Made by a program: the position numbers and the translations under genes. A stretch of DNA of 8,994 bases, from contig CABQAA010000064.1 of NCBI GenBank assembly GCA_902461995.1, positions 1 to 8,994 of the forward strand, written 5' to 3'. The notes under the pieces are model-generated. The model worked only from the letters and a program-made list of their open reading frames with translations. It did no database searches and was not told the origin of the DNA. Positions 1 through 8,347 of this stretch are shown piece after piece; within the stretch, counting starts at the first letter, position 1; each line of letters starts with the position of its first letter. This DNA is from an uncultured Oscillospiraceae bacterium (lineage in GTDB: Bacteria > Bacillota > Clostridia > Oscillospirales > Acutalibacteraceae).

Positions 1-729
1 GGGGCGGACATCCGCGTGTTCGCAGGCGAGGAAGCGGCCGGTACGGCCGGCGCCGGTCTGTACCTCGTCAATAAGAAGCAGAACGTCCCGGCCGGAGCAC
101 AGCTCCCGCACCCCCTGCAGATACGCCGGATCCAGCGGCATCACGCCGCCCTCCCCCTGTACGCATTCGAGGAGGACGGCGCAGACGGTGTCGTCCAGGC
201 CCTGCTCCATCGCGGCGAGGTTGTTCGCGGGCAGATACCGGAACCCCTCCGTAAAGGGATGGAAATACCGATGGAACCCCTCCTGTCCGGTTGCGGCCAG
301 GGTGGTCACGGTCCGGCCGTGAAAGGAGTTTTCCAGGGTGATGACGGTGCTGCGCCCCTCCCCGTATTTATCGAAGCTGTATTTCCGGGCGAGCTTGAGC
401 GCGCATTCGTTGGCCTCGGCTCCGGAATTGCACAGGAACACCCGCGCCATCCCTGCGGCGGCGCAGAGCTCTCTGGCAAAGGCCGTCTGGACCGGATTAT
501 CGTACAGGTTGGAGGTGTGCTGAAGCCGCGCGGCCTGCTCCGCGACGGCCCGGACCCAGCCGGGCTCGCAGTAGCCCAGGGCGTTGACCCCGATGCCGCT
601 GCCGAAATCGATGTATTCTTTCCCGTTCGTGTCGATTGCCACGGCGCCCCGGCCGTGATCGAGCTCGACGGGAAACCGGCCATAGGTCGGCATCAGGCCG
701 CCGTCACCGGCGGAAAACGAAACGGACAT
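1..729 (-). CDS. argD: Acetylornithine aminotransferase ArgD, N-terminal 243 residues (cut by window edge)
   Basis: PLP-dependent class III aminotransferase that converts N-acetylglutamate semialdehyde plus glutamate to N2-acetylornithine, a cytosolic step of arginine synthesis. The frame is open from the ATG at 729 to the left edge. Visible landmarks are LMPTYGRFPVEL near residue 12, the phosphate-binding NSGAEANE at 101-108, SFHGRT at 135-140, and LIDEVQTGAGRTGRF at 219-233, whose Asp contacts the pyridine nitrogen. The catalytic PLP lysine of the family lies further downstream and is outside the window. The start is supported by AAAGGAG upstream and by the typical N-terminus. The gene follows argB by 35 bp, so it is probably in the same transcript. 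Succinyldiaminopimelate and ornithine aminotransferases are relatives, but the arg context makes ArgD the best call. Nothing looks broken in the part seen. Confidence 0.96.
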   Translation of the reverse strand, partial: MSVSFSAGDGGLMPTYGRFPVELDHGRGAVAIDTNGKEYIDFGSGIGVNALGYCEPGWVRAVAEQAARLQHTSNLYDNPVQTAFARELCAAAGMARVFLCNSGAEANECALKLARKYSFDKYGEGRSTVITLENSFHGRTVTTLAATGQEGFHRYFHPFTEGFRYLPANNLAAMEQGLDDTVCAVLLECVQGEGGVMPLDPAYLQGVRELCSGRDVLLLIDEVQTGAGRTGRFLACEHADVRP

Positions 730-749
730 GCGAACAACTCCTTTATATA

Positions 750-761
750 ACCGGCGCCGGT
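750..761. repeat. 12-bp perfect palindrome in the argB-argD gap
   Basis: ACCGGCGCCGGT fills part of the 35-bp spacer, just upstream of the argD ribosome binding site. As RNA it could form only a 4-bp stem with a GCGC loop. No T-run follows, so it is not a terminator. GC-rich palindromes of this size occur by chance in such DNA, so a function is doubtful. Confidence 0.3.
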
Positions 762-764
762 CCT

Positions 765-1619
765 TTACAGGAACATGGTGCCGATGCCTTCGTCGGTAAG
801 CATCTCGATGAGGATGGAATGCGGGATCCGGCCGTCGATGATGTGGGTGCGCCGGACGCCGCGGCGGACCGCTTCGACGCAGCAGTCGATTTTCGGGATC
901 ATGCCGCCGGTGATGATGCCCTGATGTTTGAGATGGGGCACCTCGCTGACCTGCACGACGGAGATCAGCGAATCCTCGTCGTCCTTATCCCGCAGAAGGC
1001 CGCGGACGTCGGTCATTAAGACCAGTTTTTCCGCCCCCAGGGCCGCGGCGATCTGGGCAGCGGCGATGTCGGCGTTGATGTTGTAGGTCTCCCCATCCTC
1101 GCCCGCGGCGATGGTGGCCACGACCGGGATGGTATCGTTATCAAGGCTGGTGCGGATGAGGGTGACGTTGACATGGGTAATGTCGCCCACAAAGCCGAGG
1201 TCCTGTTCGGTATGGCGGACAGCCTTGATCATGCCGCCATCCAGACCGCACAGACCGATCGCCCGGCCGCCGTGGGCTTCGAGCTGCTGCACCAGGCTTT
1301 TGTTGACTTTGCCCGCGAGGACCATCTCCACGACGTCCATCGTCTCCTCGTCGGTATAGCGCAGGCCGCCCACGAAGCGGGACTCCTTGCCGAGCATCTT
1401 GAGCATGGCGTTGATTTCGGGGCCTCCCCCGTGCACCAGCACCACCCGGATGCCGACGGTGGAAAGCAGCACGATGTCCTGCATGACCGCGGCCTTGAGC
1501 TCGTCACTGATCATGGCGTTGCCGCCGTATTTGATGACAACGGTTTTACCCGCATATTGTTTGATGTAGGGCAGGGCCTGGGTGAGAACCTGTGCCCGGT
1601 CGGGAGTGGAAATGTTCAT
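765..1619 (-). CDS. argB: Acetylglutamate kinase ArgB
   Basis: Amino acid kinase family enzyme (284 aa) that phosphorylates N-acetylglutamate with ATP, usually the control point of the cyclic arginine pathway. Seen in sequence: VVIKYGGNAM at 27-36 with the ATP-site Lys30, the glycine-rich substrate loop LVHGGGPEIN at 61-70, YNINADIAAAQIA at 179-191, and GGMIPKI at 238-244 containing the second active-site lysine. About 20 residues precede the first kinase strand (MNISTPDRAQVLTQALPYIK). Such an N-terminal helix is typical of hexameric, arginine-inhibited members, so feedback inhibition by arginine is a reasonable inference. The ATG at 1619 follows GAGGT with 8-nt spacing. It lies 61 bp after argJ and 35 bp before argD, consistent with one operon. 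Length is normal and no defect is seen. Confidence 0.97.
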   Translation of the reverse strand: MNISTPDRAQVLTQALPYIKQYAGKTVVIKYGGNAMISDELKAAVMQDIVLLSTVGIRVVLVHGGGPEINAMLKMLGKESRFVGGLRYTDEETMDVVEMVLAGKVNKSLVQQLEAHGGRAIGLCGLDGGMIKAVRHTEQDLGFVGDITHVNVTLIRTSLDNDTIPVVATIAAGEDGETYNINADIAAAQIAAALGAEKLVLMTDVRGLLRDKDDEDSLISVVQVSEVPHLKHQGIITGGMIPKIDCCVEAVRRGVRRTHIIDGRIPHSILIEMLTDEGIGTMFL

Positions 1620-1680
1620 GGCAATGACCTCATTTATATCAGAATCGTGAGCCGAATCGAACGGAAAGGAATGCGGTTTT

Positions 1681-2907
1681 TCAGCTGCGGTAGTCCCCGT
1701 TGATTTTCACATAATCATACGTCAGGTCACAGCCCCAGGCGTGAGCGGAGGCGTCCCCGTCGTGCAGCCGGATGTCCACCGTGATTTCGGGCTTTGACAG
1801 GATGGTTTTGGCCGTGTCTTCGTCGAAGGGGATGCCCGCACCGTTCCGACAGACCTCGATCCGTCCCGCTCCCGATTCGAAGGCGACGTCCACACCCTGA
1901 ACGTCCACTTTGGCGCCCGAATACCCGATGGCGCAGAGCACCCGGCCCCAGTTGGCGTCGGCCCCGAAAATGGCGGCCTTGAGCAGGGACGAACCCGCGA
2001 CGGCTCTGGCCGCCGTTCTGGCGTCCGCCCGGGTGGCGGCACCCCGAATTTGCACTTCCATCAGCCGGGTTGCCCCTTCGCCGTCGGCGGCCAAAGCGCG
2101 GACGATGGCGGCGCAGAGCATCCGCAGGGCCCCGCAGAAGGCGTCGTAGTCCTCTCCCTTGGACGCAATCAGCGAATTTTCCGCCGCGCCGTTTGCCAGC
2201 AGGGCGACGGTGTCGTTGGTGGACGTATCCCCGTCAACCGTGAGCATGTTGAAGGTATCCCCCACCACGTCGAGGAGAGCCTCGTGCAGGAGCACCGGGG
2301 TGATCGCCGCGTCGGTGGTCAGGAAGCAGAGCATGGTGGCCATATTGGGGGCGATCATCCCGCTGCCTTTGGCGATGCCGCCAAGGGTGCAGGTCTTCCC
2401 GCCCGCCCGGAAGGTCACGGCGAATTCTTTTTTTCGGGTGTCGGTGGTCATGATGGCCTCAGCGGCCTCTGCGCTGCCGTTTGCGGACAAGGATGCCGCC
2501 AGGGTCGGCATGGCCGCCGCAATCGGCTCCAGGGGCAGGGATGGGCCGATGACACCGGTGGAGGCCGGCAGCACGTCGGATGCGTCGATCCCGAGGGCAT
2601 CCGCGGCCAGGCGGCACATCGTTTCCGCGGTTTCGAGTCCGTCCGCGGCGCAGGTGTTGGCGATGCCGCTGTTGCAGACGATCGCGCGGGCCGTGCCGTT
2701 TTCGAGATGCCGCTTGGTGATGGTCAGGGGCGCGCCCTTAACGAGATTCTGGGTATACACCGCGGCAGCGGCGGCCGGCCGGTCGGAGACGATCAGGGCG
2801 AGATCTTTTTTGCTCCGGTTTTTCCGGATGCCGCAGTGCACGCCTCCGGCGGTAAAGCCTTTGGCGGCGGTGACGCCGCCTTCAATAAAGGTGGACATAA
2901 TGGTCAT
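1681..2907 (-). CDS. argJ: Bifunctional glutamate N-acetyltransferase / ornithine acetyltransferase ArgJ
   Basis: ArgJ (408 aa) transfers acetyl from N-acetylornithine to glutamate, releasing ornithine and regenerating N-acetylglutamate; bifunctional members can also use acetyl-CoA. It is an N-terminal nucleophile enzyme that cleaves itself into two chains. The cleavage motif AKGSGMIAPNMATML spans about residues 179-193, giving Thr191 as the new N-terminus and nucleophile. TGVIG at 117-121 supplies the oxyanion-hole residues, GADANWGRV lies at 315-323, and the C-terminus KINGDYRS matches the family ending. Two possible starts exist, ATG at 2907 and ATG at 2898 (MSTFIEGGV). The AGGAG sits only 3 nt before the first and 12 nt before the second, so the start is not settled. 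It begins 24 bp after an unassigned membrane-protein gene, which separates it from argC. Sequence alone cannot show whether it is mono- or bifunctional. Confidence 0.96.
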   Translation of the reverse strand: MTIMSTFIEGGVTAAKGFTAGGVHCGIRKNRSKKDLALIVSDRPAAAAAVYTQNLVKGAPLTITKRHLENGTARAIVCNSGIANTCAADGLETAETMCRLAADALGIDASDVLPASTGVIGPSLPLEPIAAAMPTLAASLSANGSAEAAEAIMTTDTRKKEFAVTFRAGGKTCTLGGIAKGSGMIAPNMATMLCFLTTDAAITPVLLHEALLDVVGDTFNMLTVDGDTSTNDTVALLANGAAENSLIASKGEDYDAFCGALRMLCAAIVRALAADGEGATRLMEVQIRGAATRADARTAARAVAGSSLLKAAIFGADANWGRVLCAIGYSGAKVDVQGVDVAFESGAGRIEVCRNGAGIPFDEDTAKTILSKPEITVDIRLHDGDASAHAWGCDLTYDYVKINGDYRS

Positions 2908-2931
2908 CAGCTCCTGTTTTTCTAAGGAAGA

Positions 2932-3594
2932 TTATAAGGCATTTATTTCTGGTGGGGCCTCGGTTTCCGGTGGCGTTTTGACAGGCGCCCACCATTTATG
3001 GACGCAGACGAGCAGCAGCCCGTACGAAGCGGCCGAGAGGAGGGTATCCTTGAGCAGCCTCAGCAGGCTGGGGGTCATCTGGACCTCGATTACAGACGGT
3101 GCCTGACAGAAACCCAAGAGCAGCTTTCCCAGCCCGACCGCAGCCGACAAGGCCACGAATACCAGCGCCACCGCCCATTCGCGGCCGTTCATAAGCCGAT
3201 AAAGGCCTTTGGCCAGAACAAAGGTGATCCCGCATTGCAGCAGCAGGGTCAGCAGCATTAAGGCAGCGTATCCGAGGCCGCCCTGACGCAGGGAGGACCA
3301 AAGCGTCACCACCTGCCAGAGCAGCACCAGGAGATAGGTTAGCAGGACAGGCTTAATCCAGCAGCGGATGACGATAATCCCCAGCGCCGCTTGGCTCAAG
3401 GTGAAGCAGGCGGAAGCAAGAACGGACAGCACCGCCTTTAAGCCGGAAGCGCCCGCCGTCGGATCCTGAAATCGCCAGAGAGGCTCAAGGCCAATAGATT
3501 GTGAGCTGAGTGCTGTGATGAGGATTCCCAAGACCGAAAAAAGTACCCAGCACCCGAGTAAAAACCAGTATTCGCGTGTGAATCCCTTTTTCAT
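2932..3594 (-). CDS. Uncharacterised polytopic membrane protein inside the arg cluster
   Basis: I do not recognise this 220-aa protein and propose no function. It starts MKKGFTREYW at the ATG at 3594, preceded by GGGGAG about 6 nt upstream; an in-frame ATG at 3621 has no comparable site. Hydrophobic stretches at roughly residues 10-29, 52-77, 83-101, 108-130, 138-163 and 178-199 suggest about six membrane spans. The tail is hydrophilic and rich in Pro and Glu (about 204-218). No enzymatic motif, signal-peptidase site or transporter signature is evident. It ends 24 bp before argJ and reads in the operon direction, so it is likely co-transcribed with arg genes. The neighbouring broken gene at 3657-4158 looks like a shorter paralog: AKGLYRLMNGREWAVA here lines up with AKILLRLVCGRDGAAF there, and both begin MK[KR]xFTR. 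A role in amino-acid export or envelope sensing would be pure guesswork. Confidence 0.8.
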   Translation of the reverse strand: MKKGFTREYWFLLGCWVLFSVLGILITALSSQSIGLEPLWRFQDPTAGASGLKAVLSVLASACFTLSQAALGIIVIRCWIKPVLLTYLLVLLWQVVTLWSSLRQGGLGYAALMLLTLLLQCGITFVLAKGLYRLMNGREWAVALVFVALSAAVGLGKLLLGFCQAPSVIEVQMTPSLLRLLKDTLLSAASYGLLLVCVHKWWAPVKTPPETEAPPEINAL

Positions 3595-3656
3595 CGTTCT
3601 CTCCCCTCTTTTTACAGACATCGGGACGGTATGCCGCCCGCCCCGGTGTTACTCGT

Positions 3657-4158
3657 TTAAGATACCGTTACCGCTTCGGTTTTTCTGGAAAAGAGCCGCC
3701 GGATGAGGATATAAAGGCCGAACACGGCCGATTCCGTGAGAGCTTGCAGGAGAAAACTCCCCCGTGTCAGGAGAGAAAAGGTACCGTTCCAGAGGGATTG
3801 TCCCGTTTTCAGAATCAGGTGCAAGGCGGCCAGCGTGAGAAAAGCCGCCCCGTCCCGTCCGCAAACCAGGCGGAGCAGGATTTTGGCCGAGACAAGCAGG
3901 AGAACGGCATACAGAAGCGGGAGAAAAAGAGTGTTGCATACGAAACGCAGCAGCGGAATGCCGGAGATCGACGTTCTGGTAAAAAGATGAAGCAACGGCA
4001 AAAAAGCAGCCCCAACGGGTGACGCCGTACCCGCCTCTTAAGAATTGGGATGAAAACATGACACGCCGATACAGATTTTCCAGCAGGGGAGCCGCCAGGG
4101 AAAGAACCACCCAGGCGGCGGGCAGCACCCCGGTTCCCCGTGTAAAAGAGCGTTTCAT
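3657..4158 (-). pseudogene. Frameshifted small membrane protein, paralog of the gene at 2932-3594
   Basis: An excellent ribosome binding site (AAAGGAGGG) precedes the ATG at 4158. The first frame reads MKRSFTRGTGVLPAAWVVLS, a membrane-like start, but past about residue 43 it becomes a Ser/Pro/Arg-rich sequence with no membrane character. The hydrophobic reading continues in the next frame, as PLLHLFTRTSISGIPLLRF near 3945-4001 and then several spans, ending KTEAVTVS at 3657. A +1 shift between 4037 (a TAA in the second frame lies just upstream at 4038-4040) and about 3990 would give a roughly 166-aa protein with about four spans. The second frame has no start codon with a ribosome binding site, so independent translation is unlikely. 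The ATG overlaps the end of the preceding gene as ATGA. The cause could be genuine decay or a one-base sequencing or assembly error. Function is unknown. Confidence 0.65.
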
Positions 4159-4441
4159 AGAGTCCCTCCTTTCGACTGCATGGCGTTGGATTCGGTTTTC
4201 TCATCCGGAGTGGTGTCGCAGTTAAAGGAAGAATGGAAAATCCGAGCCAGGACAAGAAAGGCGGCGGCCTCGAACAGCAGGGCGAGGAGCCGCAGCGGGG
4301 TCTTCAGGAACCAGACCCGCCCGAGACGCCCCCTGTCAGAGCCATCAACAGGACGAAAAGAAGCAGGGACAGGGCAAACAGACCCATCATCCACCCATAT
4401 GTCCGGCCAAACGACAGCCGGGCCCGATACTGCCGCATCAT
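4155..4441 (-). pseudogene. Frameshifted small membrane protein, first of the three inserted genes
   Basis: GGAGG with good spacing precedes a tandem ATGATG at 4441-4436. That frame gives 45 residues: a basic N-terminus, one membrane span (GWMMGLFALSLLLFVLLMAL), then a Gly/Ser tail and a TGA at 4304-4306. A second span (LRLLALLFEAAAFLVLARIF) and a charged tail continue in the -1 frame to a TGA at 4155-4157. This TGA overlaps the ATG of the next gene as ATGA, a typical coupled junction, which argues that the second frame is the original one. A five-base run (C on plus, G on minus) at 4329-4333 is the likely site of a one-base loss. Restoring it gives about 95 aa with two spans. Alternatives are a genuine 45-aa single-span protein or a sequencing error. 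The first span resembles the start of the 220-aa paralog (9 of 25 positions identical by eye). Confidence 0.6.
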
Positions 4442-4492
4442 GTCGAACCCTCCTTACCGCATTCGGATGTTCGTCATTTTCCGGATATTCCG

Positions 4493-5527
4493 TTAAAACG
4501 AAAGGGGAACCATGCCGAGGCCCGTGTCCTCCGGCAGACCGAAGAGGAGGTTGGCGTTTTGAATCGCCTGCCCCGCCGCGCCCTTGACCATGTTGTCGAT
4601 CACAGAGGTGACGATCAGCAGGCCGGTGTGGACGTCGGCATAGAGTTGGATATCGCAGTAATTGGATCCGCGCACACTGCGGATGTTGACCCCCTCCCCT
4701 TCCGGGAGAAGGCGGACAAACCGTTCGTGCGCATAGGCGTCCGTATACGCCTGGCGCACCTGATCGAGGGAGACGCCCGGTTTCAGGCGGGCGTAGATGG
4801 TGGAGAGGATGCCGCGGTTGACCGGGAGCAGATGGGGAACAAAGGTCACCGTGACCGGCTGTCCCGCCATTTTGGACAGGGTTTGCTCGATCTCGGGCGT
4901 GTGGCGGTGGCTCGCCACCTTGTAGGCGGAAAACGCCTCATTACAGTCGGGGAAATGCGTGGTCTGAGAGAGGCCGCGGCCTGCGCCGGTCGTACCCGAC
5001 TTGGAATCGATGACCAGCCCGTCCGTTTCGACGAATCCTTTTTGGAGGGCGGGCGCCAGCCCCAGGGCCACGCTCGTCGGATAGCAGCCGGGGTTGCCAA
5101 TGAGGGCAGTCTGTCGGATCTCCTCCCGGAACAGTTCGGGAAGGCCGTACACGGCCTTTTTGTGCAAGGCGGGATAAACCGCCTCACAGCCGTACCACTG
5201 CTGATACACGTCCGGATCGTCCAGGCGGAAATCGGCGCCGAGATCGATGAATTTTTTGCCGGCCGCGTCGCAGGCGGCCGCCGTTTCCTGCGACAGCCCG
5301 TGGGGCAGCGCCGCGAAGACGAGCTCGCTCTTTTCCACCACGGCCTCAGCCGATTCGCAGGGGCGGTCGCATACCTCCCGCAAGGCGGGATAGACCGATG
5401 AGAGGGGCTTTCCCTCGAACGACACCGAGCCGACCGCAGCGATTTCAAAATCGGGATGGCTGAGCAGGAGCCGCACGAGTTCGACGCCGGCGTAGCCGGT
5501 CGCGCCGATGATACCGGCTTTAATCAT
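4493..5527 (-). CDS. argC: N-acetyl-gamma-glutamyl-phosphate reductase ArgC
   Basis: NADPH-dependent reduction of N-acetylglutamyl phosphate to the semialdehyde, third step of the acetylated arginine pathway, in the cytosol. The 344-aa length fits the long (type 1) ArgC form. Seen in order: dinucleotide-binding GIIGATGYAGVELVRLL at residues 5-21, FAALPHGLS at 71-79, LGADFRL at 96-102, the signature GNPGCYPTS at 144-152 with catalytic Cys148, SGTTGAGR at 177-184, and the His-rich SHRHTPEI at 206-213. The frame is open well upstream of 5527, but the start there matches the family N-terminus (MIKAGIIGATGYAG) and follows GGAAAGGAAG by 8 nt; upstream residues look non-coding. It follows argH after 118 bp and is followed 51 bp later by the first inserted membrane gene rather than by argJ, an unusual arrangement. 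Confidence 0.96.
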   Translation of the reverse strand: MIKAGIIGATGYAGVELVRLLLSHPDFEIAAVGSVSFEGKPLSSVYPALREVCDRPCESAEAVVEKSELVFAALPHGLSQETAAACDAAGKKFIDLGADFRLDDPDVYQQWYGCEAVYPALHKKAVYGLPELFREEIRQTALIGNPGCYPTSVALGLAPALQKGFVETDGLVIDSKSGTTGAGRGLSQTTHFPDCNEAFSAYKVASHRHTPEIEQTLSKMAGQPVTVTFVPHLLPVNRGILSTIYARLKPGVSLDQVRQAYTDAYAHERFVRLLPEGEGVNIRSVRGSNYCDIQLYADVHTGLLIVTSVIDNMVKGAAGQAIQNANLLFGLPEDTGLGMVPLSF

Positions 5528-5597
5528 AGAGGATGCTTCCTTTCCTTGGAATTCGTGTGGATTTGGCATGAAACAGGTGCGCATCCGGACGTGGTCC

Positions 5598-5627
5598 GTG
5601 TTCCTCTCTATAGTACAGAGGGAACGC
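5598..5627 (-). other. Stem-loop in the argH-argC gap
   Basis: Minus-strand TTCCCTCT and AGAGAGGAA can pair (8 bp with one bulged A) around a 7-nt loop, GTACTAT, with a further C-G pair at the base. No T-run follows, so it is a poor terminator; it could be an mRNA processing or stability element. The rest of the 118-bp gap (5528-5645) shows no ORF, and no promoter with a credible -35 box. Confidence 0.35.
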
Positions 5628-5645
5628 TTATGTGCGGCCCGTTCC

Positions 5646-7016
<1,371 letters not shown>

Positions 7017-7052
7017 GGCGGGACCTCCTTTAAGGATATAAGAAACGGCGAG

Positions 7053-7086
7053 GCCGCGTCCGGCCGGCAAGCGGCCTGGACGCGGC
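7053..7086 (-). other. Very stable GC-rich hairpin in the argG-argH intercistronic gap
   Basis: GCCGCGTCC pairs with GGACGCGGC, and the inner GGCCG pairs with CGGCC, giving a 14-bp stem with one bulged A and a 5-nt loop (CTTGC on minus). The downstream minus sequence is CTCGCCGTTTCTTATATCC, too poor in T for a standard rho-independent terminator. It may reduce read-through, protect argG mRNA from 3' decay or mark a processing site. It lies about 12 nt after the argG stop and 22 nt before the argH ribosome binding site. Confidence 0.6.
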
Positions 7087-7098
7087 TAAAATGCTGGT

Positions 7099-8322
7099 TT
7101 ACCGGCCTTGTTTCTGCTTCTTCATCGCCTGCACCTTGATCGGCAGACCGAAGAGATTGATAAAGCCCTGGCTGTCCATCTGATCGTATACGTGATCCTC
7201 GTCGAAGGTGGCGATTTCCTCGTCATAGAGGGAATAGGGAGAGGTCAGAGAGGCGAGGATCATGTTGCCCTTGTAGAGTTTGAGCTTCACATCGCCGGTG
7301 ACGGTCTCCTGGGTGGAATCGACGAAGGCGGACAGAGCTTCCCGCAGGGGGGTGAACCACTGGCCGTAATACACCAGCTCGGAAAATTTGCCCGCGACCA
7401 TCTGCTGCTTGTAATGCTGGGTGTCCCGGTCGAGGCAGAGGGTTTCGAGGGCCTCATGAGCCTTGTAGAGGATGGTGCCGCCGGGGGTTTCGTACACGCC
7501 CCGGCTCTTCATCCCAACCAGCCGGTTTTCCACCATATCCACAATGCCGATGCCGTTCTCCCCGCCGAGTTTGTTCAGTTTCTCGACGATAGCGACGCCG
7601 TCCATCTTTTCGCCGTCGATGGCGGTGGGGATGCCCTTGTCGAAGGAGATGGTCACATAAGTGGGTTTGTCGGGGGCCTTTTCCGGGGAGACGCCCATTT
7701 CAAGGATGGCGTCGTAATCCGGTTCGTTGGCCGGATCTTCGAGATCGAGACCCTCATGGGAGAGGTGCCAGAGGTTTTTGTCCTTGGAATAGTTGGTCTC
7801 TCTCGTGATGTTCAGCGGGATACCGTGCGCCTCGGCGTAGTCGATCTCTTCCTCCCGGGATTTGAGATCCCAGATCCGCCAGGGAGCGATGATCTTCATG
7901 TTGGGGGCAAAGGCCTTGATCGCCAGCTCGAACCGGACCTGATCGTTGCCCTTGCCGGTACAGCCGTGGCAGATGGCGTCGGCACCCTCGGCGAGAGCGA
8001 TCTCGACGATCCGCTTGGCGATGATCGGCCGGGCAAAGGAGGTGCCGAGCAGGTACTGGTTTTCGTACACGGCCCCGGCCTTGACGGTGGGGAATATGTA
8101 GTCCTCGACGAAGACTTTCCGCAGGTCTTCGATATACAGCTTGGAGGCGCCGGTCTTCTTGGCTTTTTCCTCCAGCCCCGAGAGCTCTTTGCCCTGACCC
8201 ACATCGGCGGCCACGGCGATGACTTCGCAGTTGTCGTAATGTTCTTTCAGCCACGGGATGATGATGGAGGTATCGAGGCCGCCCGAATAGGCCAGCACCA
8301 CTTTTTTGATTTGGTTGCTCAT
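7099..8322 (-). CDS. argG: Argininosuccinate synthase ArgG
   Basis: Joins citrulline and aspartate using ATP to form argininosuccinate (AMP and pyrophosphate released), the penultimate arginine step. The 407-aa length is normal. Seen in order: the PP-loop ATP-binding motif AYSGGLDTS at residues 11-19, LLGTSFARPIIAK at 91-103, GCTGKGNDQVRFE at 120-132, and the C-terminal KSRGVYETPGGTIL at 272-285, a substrate-binding segment in this family. The frame is open to an ATG at 8397, but that codon lies upstream of the predicted -10 box. The start at 8322 follows AAAGGGAG by 8 nt and gives the family N-terminus. It is the first gene of the leftward arg operon, with its own promoter and a palindrome-containing leader about 54 nt long. 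Other argG-first operons of this kind are known in Clostridia. Confidence 0.97.
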   Translation of the reverse strand: MSNQIKKVVLAYSGGLDTSIIIPWLKEHYDNCEVIAVAADVGQGKELSGLEEKAKKTGASKLYIEDLRKVFVEDYIFPTVKAGAVYENQYLLGTSFARPIIAKRIVEIALAEGADAICHGCTGKGNDQVRFELAIKAFAPNMKIIAPWRIWDLKSREEEIDYAEAHGIPLNITRETNYSKDKNLWHLSHEGLDLEDPANEPDYDAILEMGVSPEKAPDKPTYVTISFDKGIPTAIDGEKMDGVAIVEKLNKLGGENGIGIVDMVENRLVGMKSRGVYETPGGTILYKAHEALETLCLDRDTQHYKQQMVAGKFSELVYYGQWFTPLREALSAFVDSTQETVTGDVKLKLYKGNMILASLTSPYSLYDEEIATFDEDHVYDQMDSQGFINLFGLPIKVQAMKKQKQGR

Positions 8323-8347
8323 GATCCGAACTCCCTTTCTGCATGAC

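Noticed and set aside
2050..2925. Long plus-strand ORF (291 codons) opposite argJ
   Set aside because: It is the mirror of a GC-rich real gene; composition is Gly/Arg/Ala/His-rich, with no family motif and no ribosome binding site. The same applies to long plus-strand frames at 5508-6473 and 7108-8346.
4304..4345. Programmed -1 frameshifting in the first inserted membrane gene
   Set aside because: The zero-frame codons ACA GGG GGC do not form a canonical X-XXY-YYZ slippery heptamer, and no clear downstream pseudoknot was seen. A one-base indel is the simpler explanation, although not excluded.
5598..5627. Internal promoter or terminator in the argH-argC gap
   Set aside because: TACTAT is present as a possible -10, but the -35 position reads GCCGCA. 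The stem-loop lacks a T-run.
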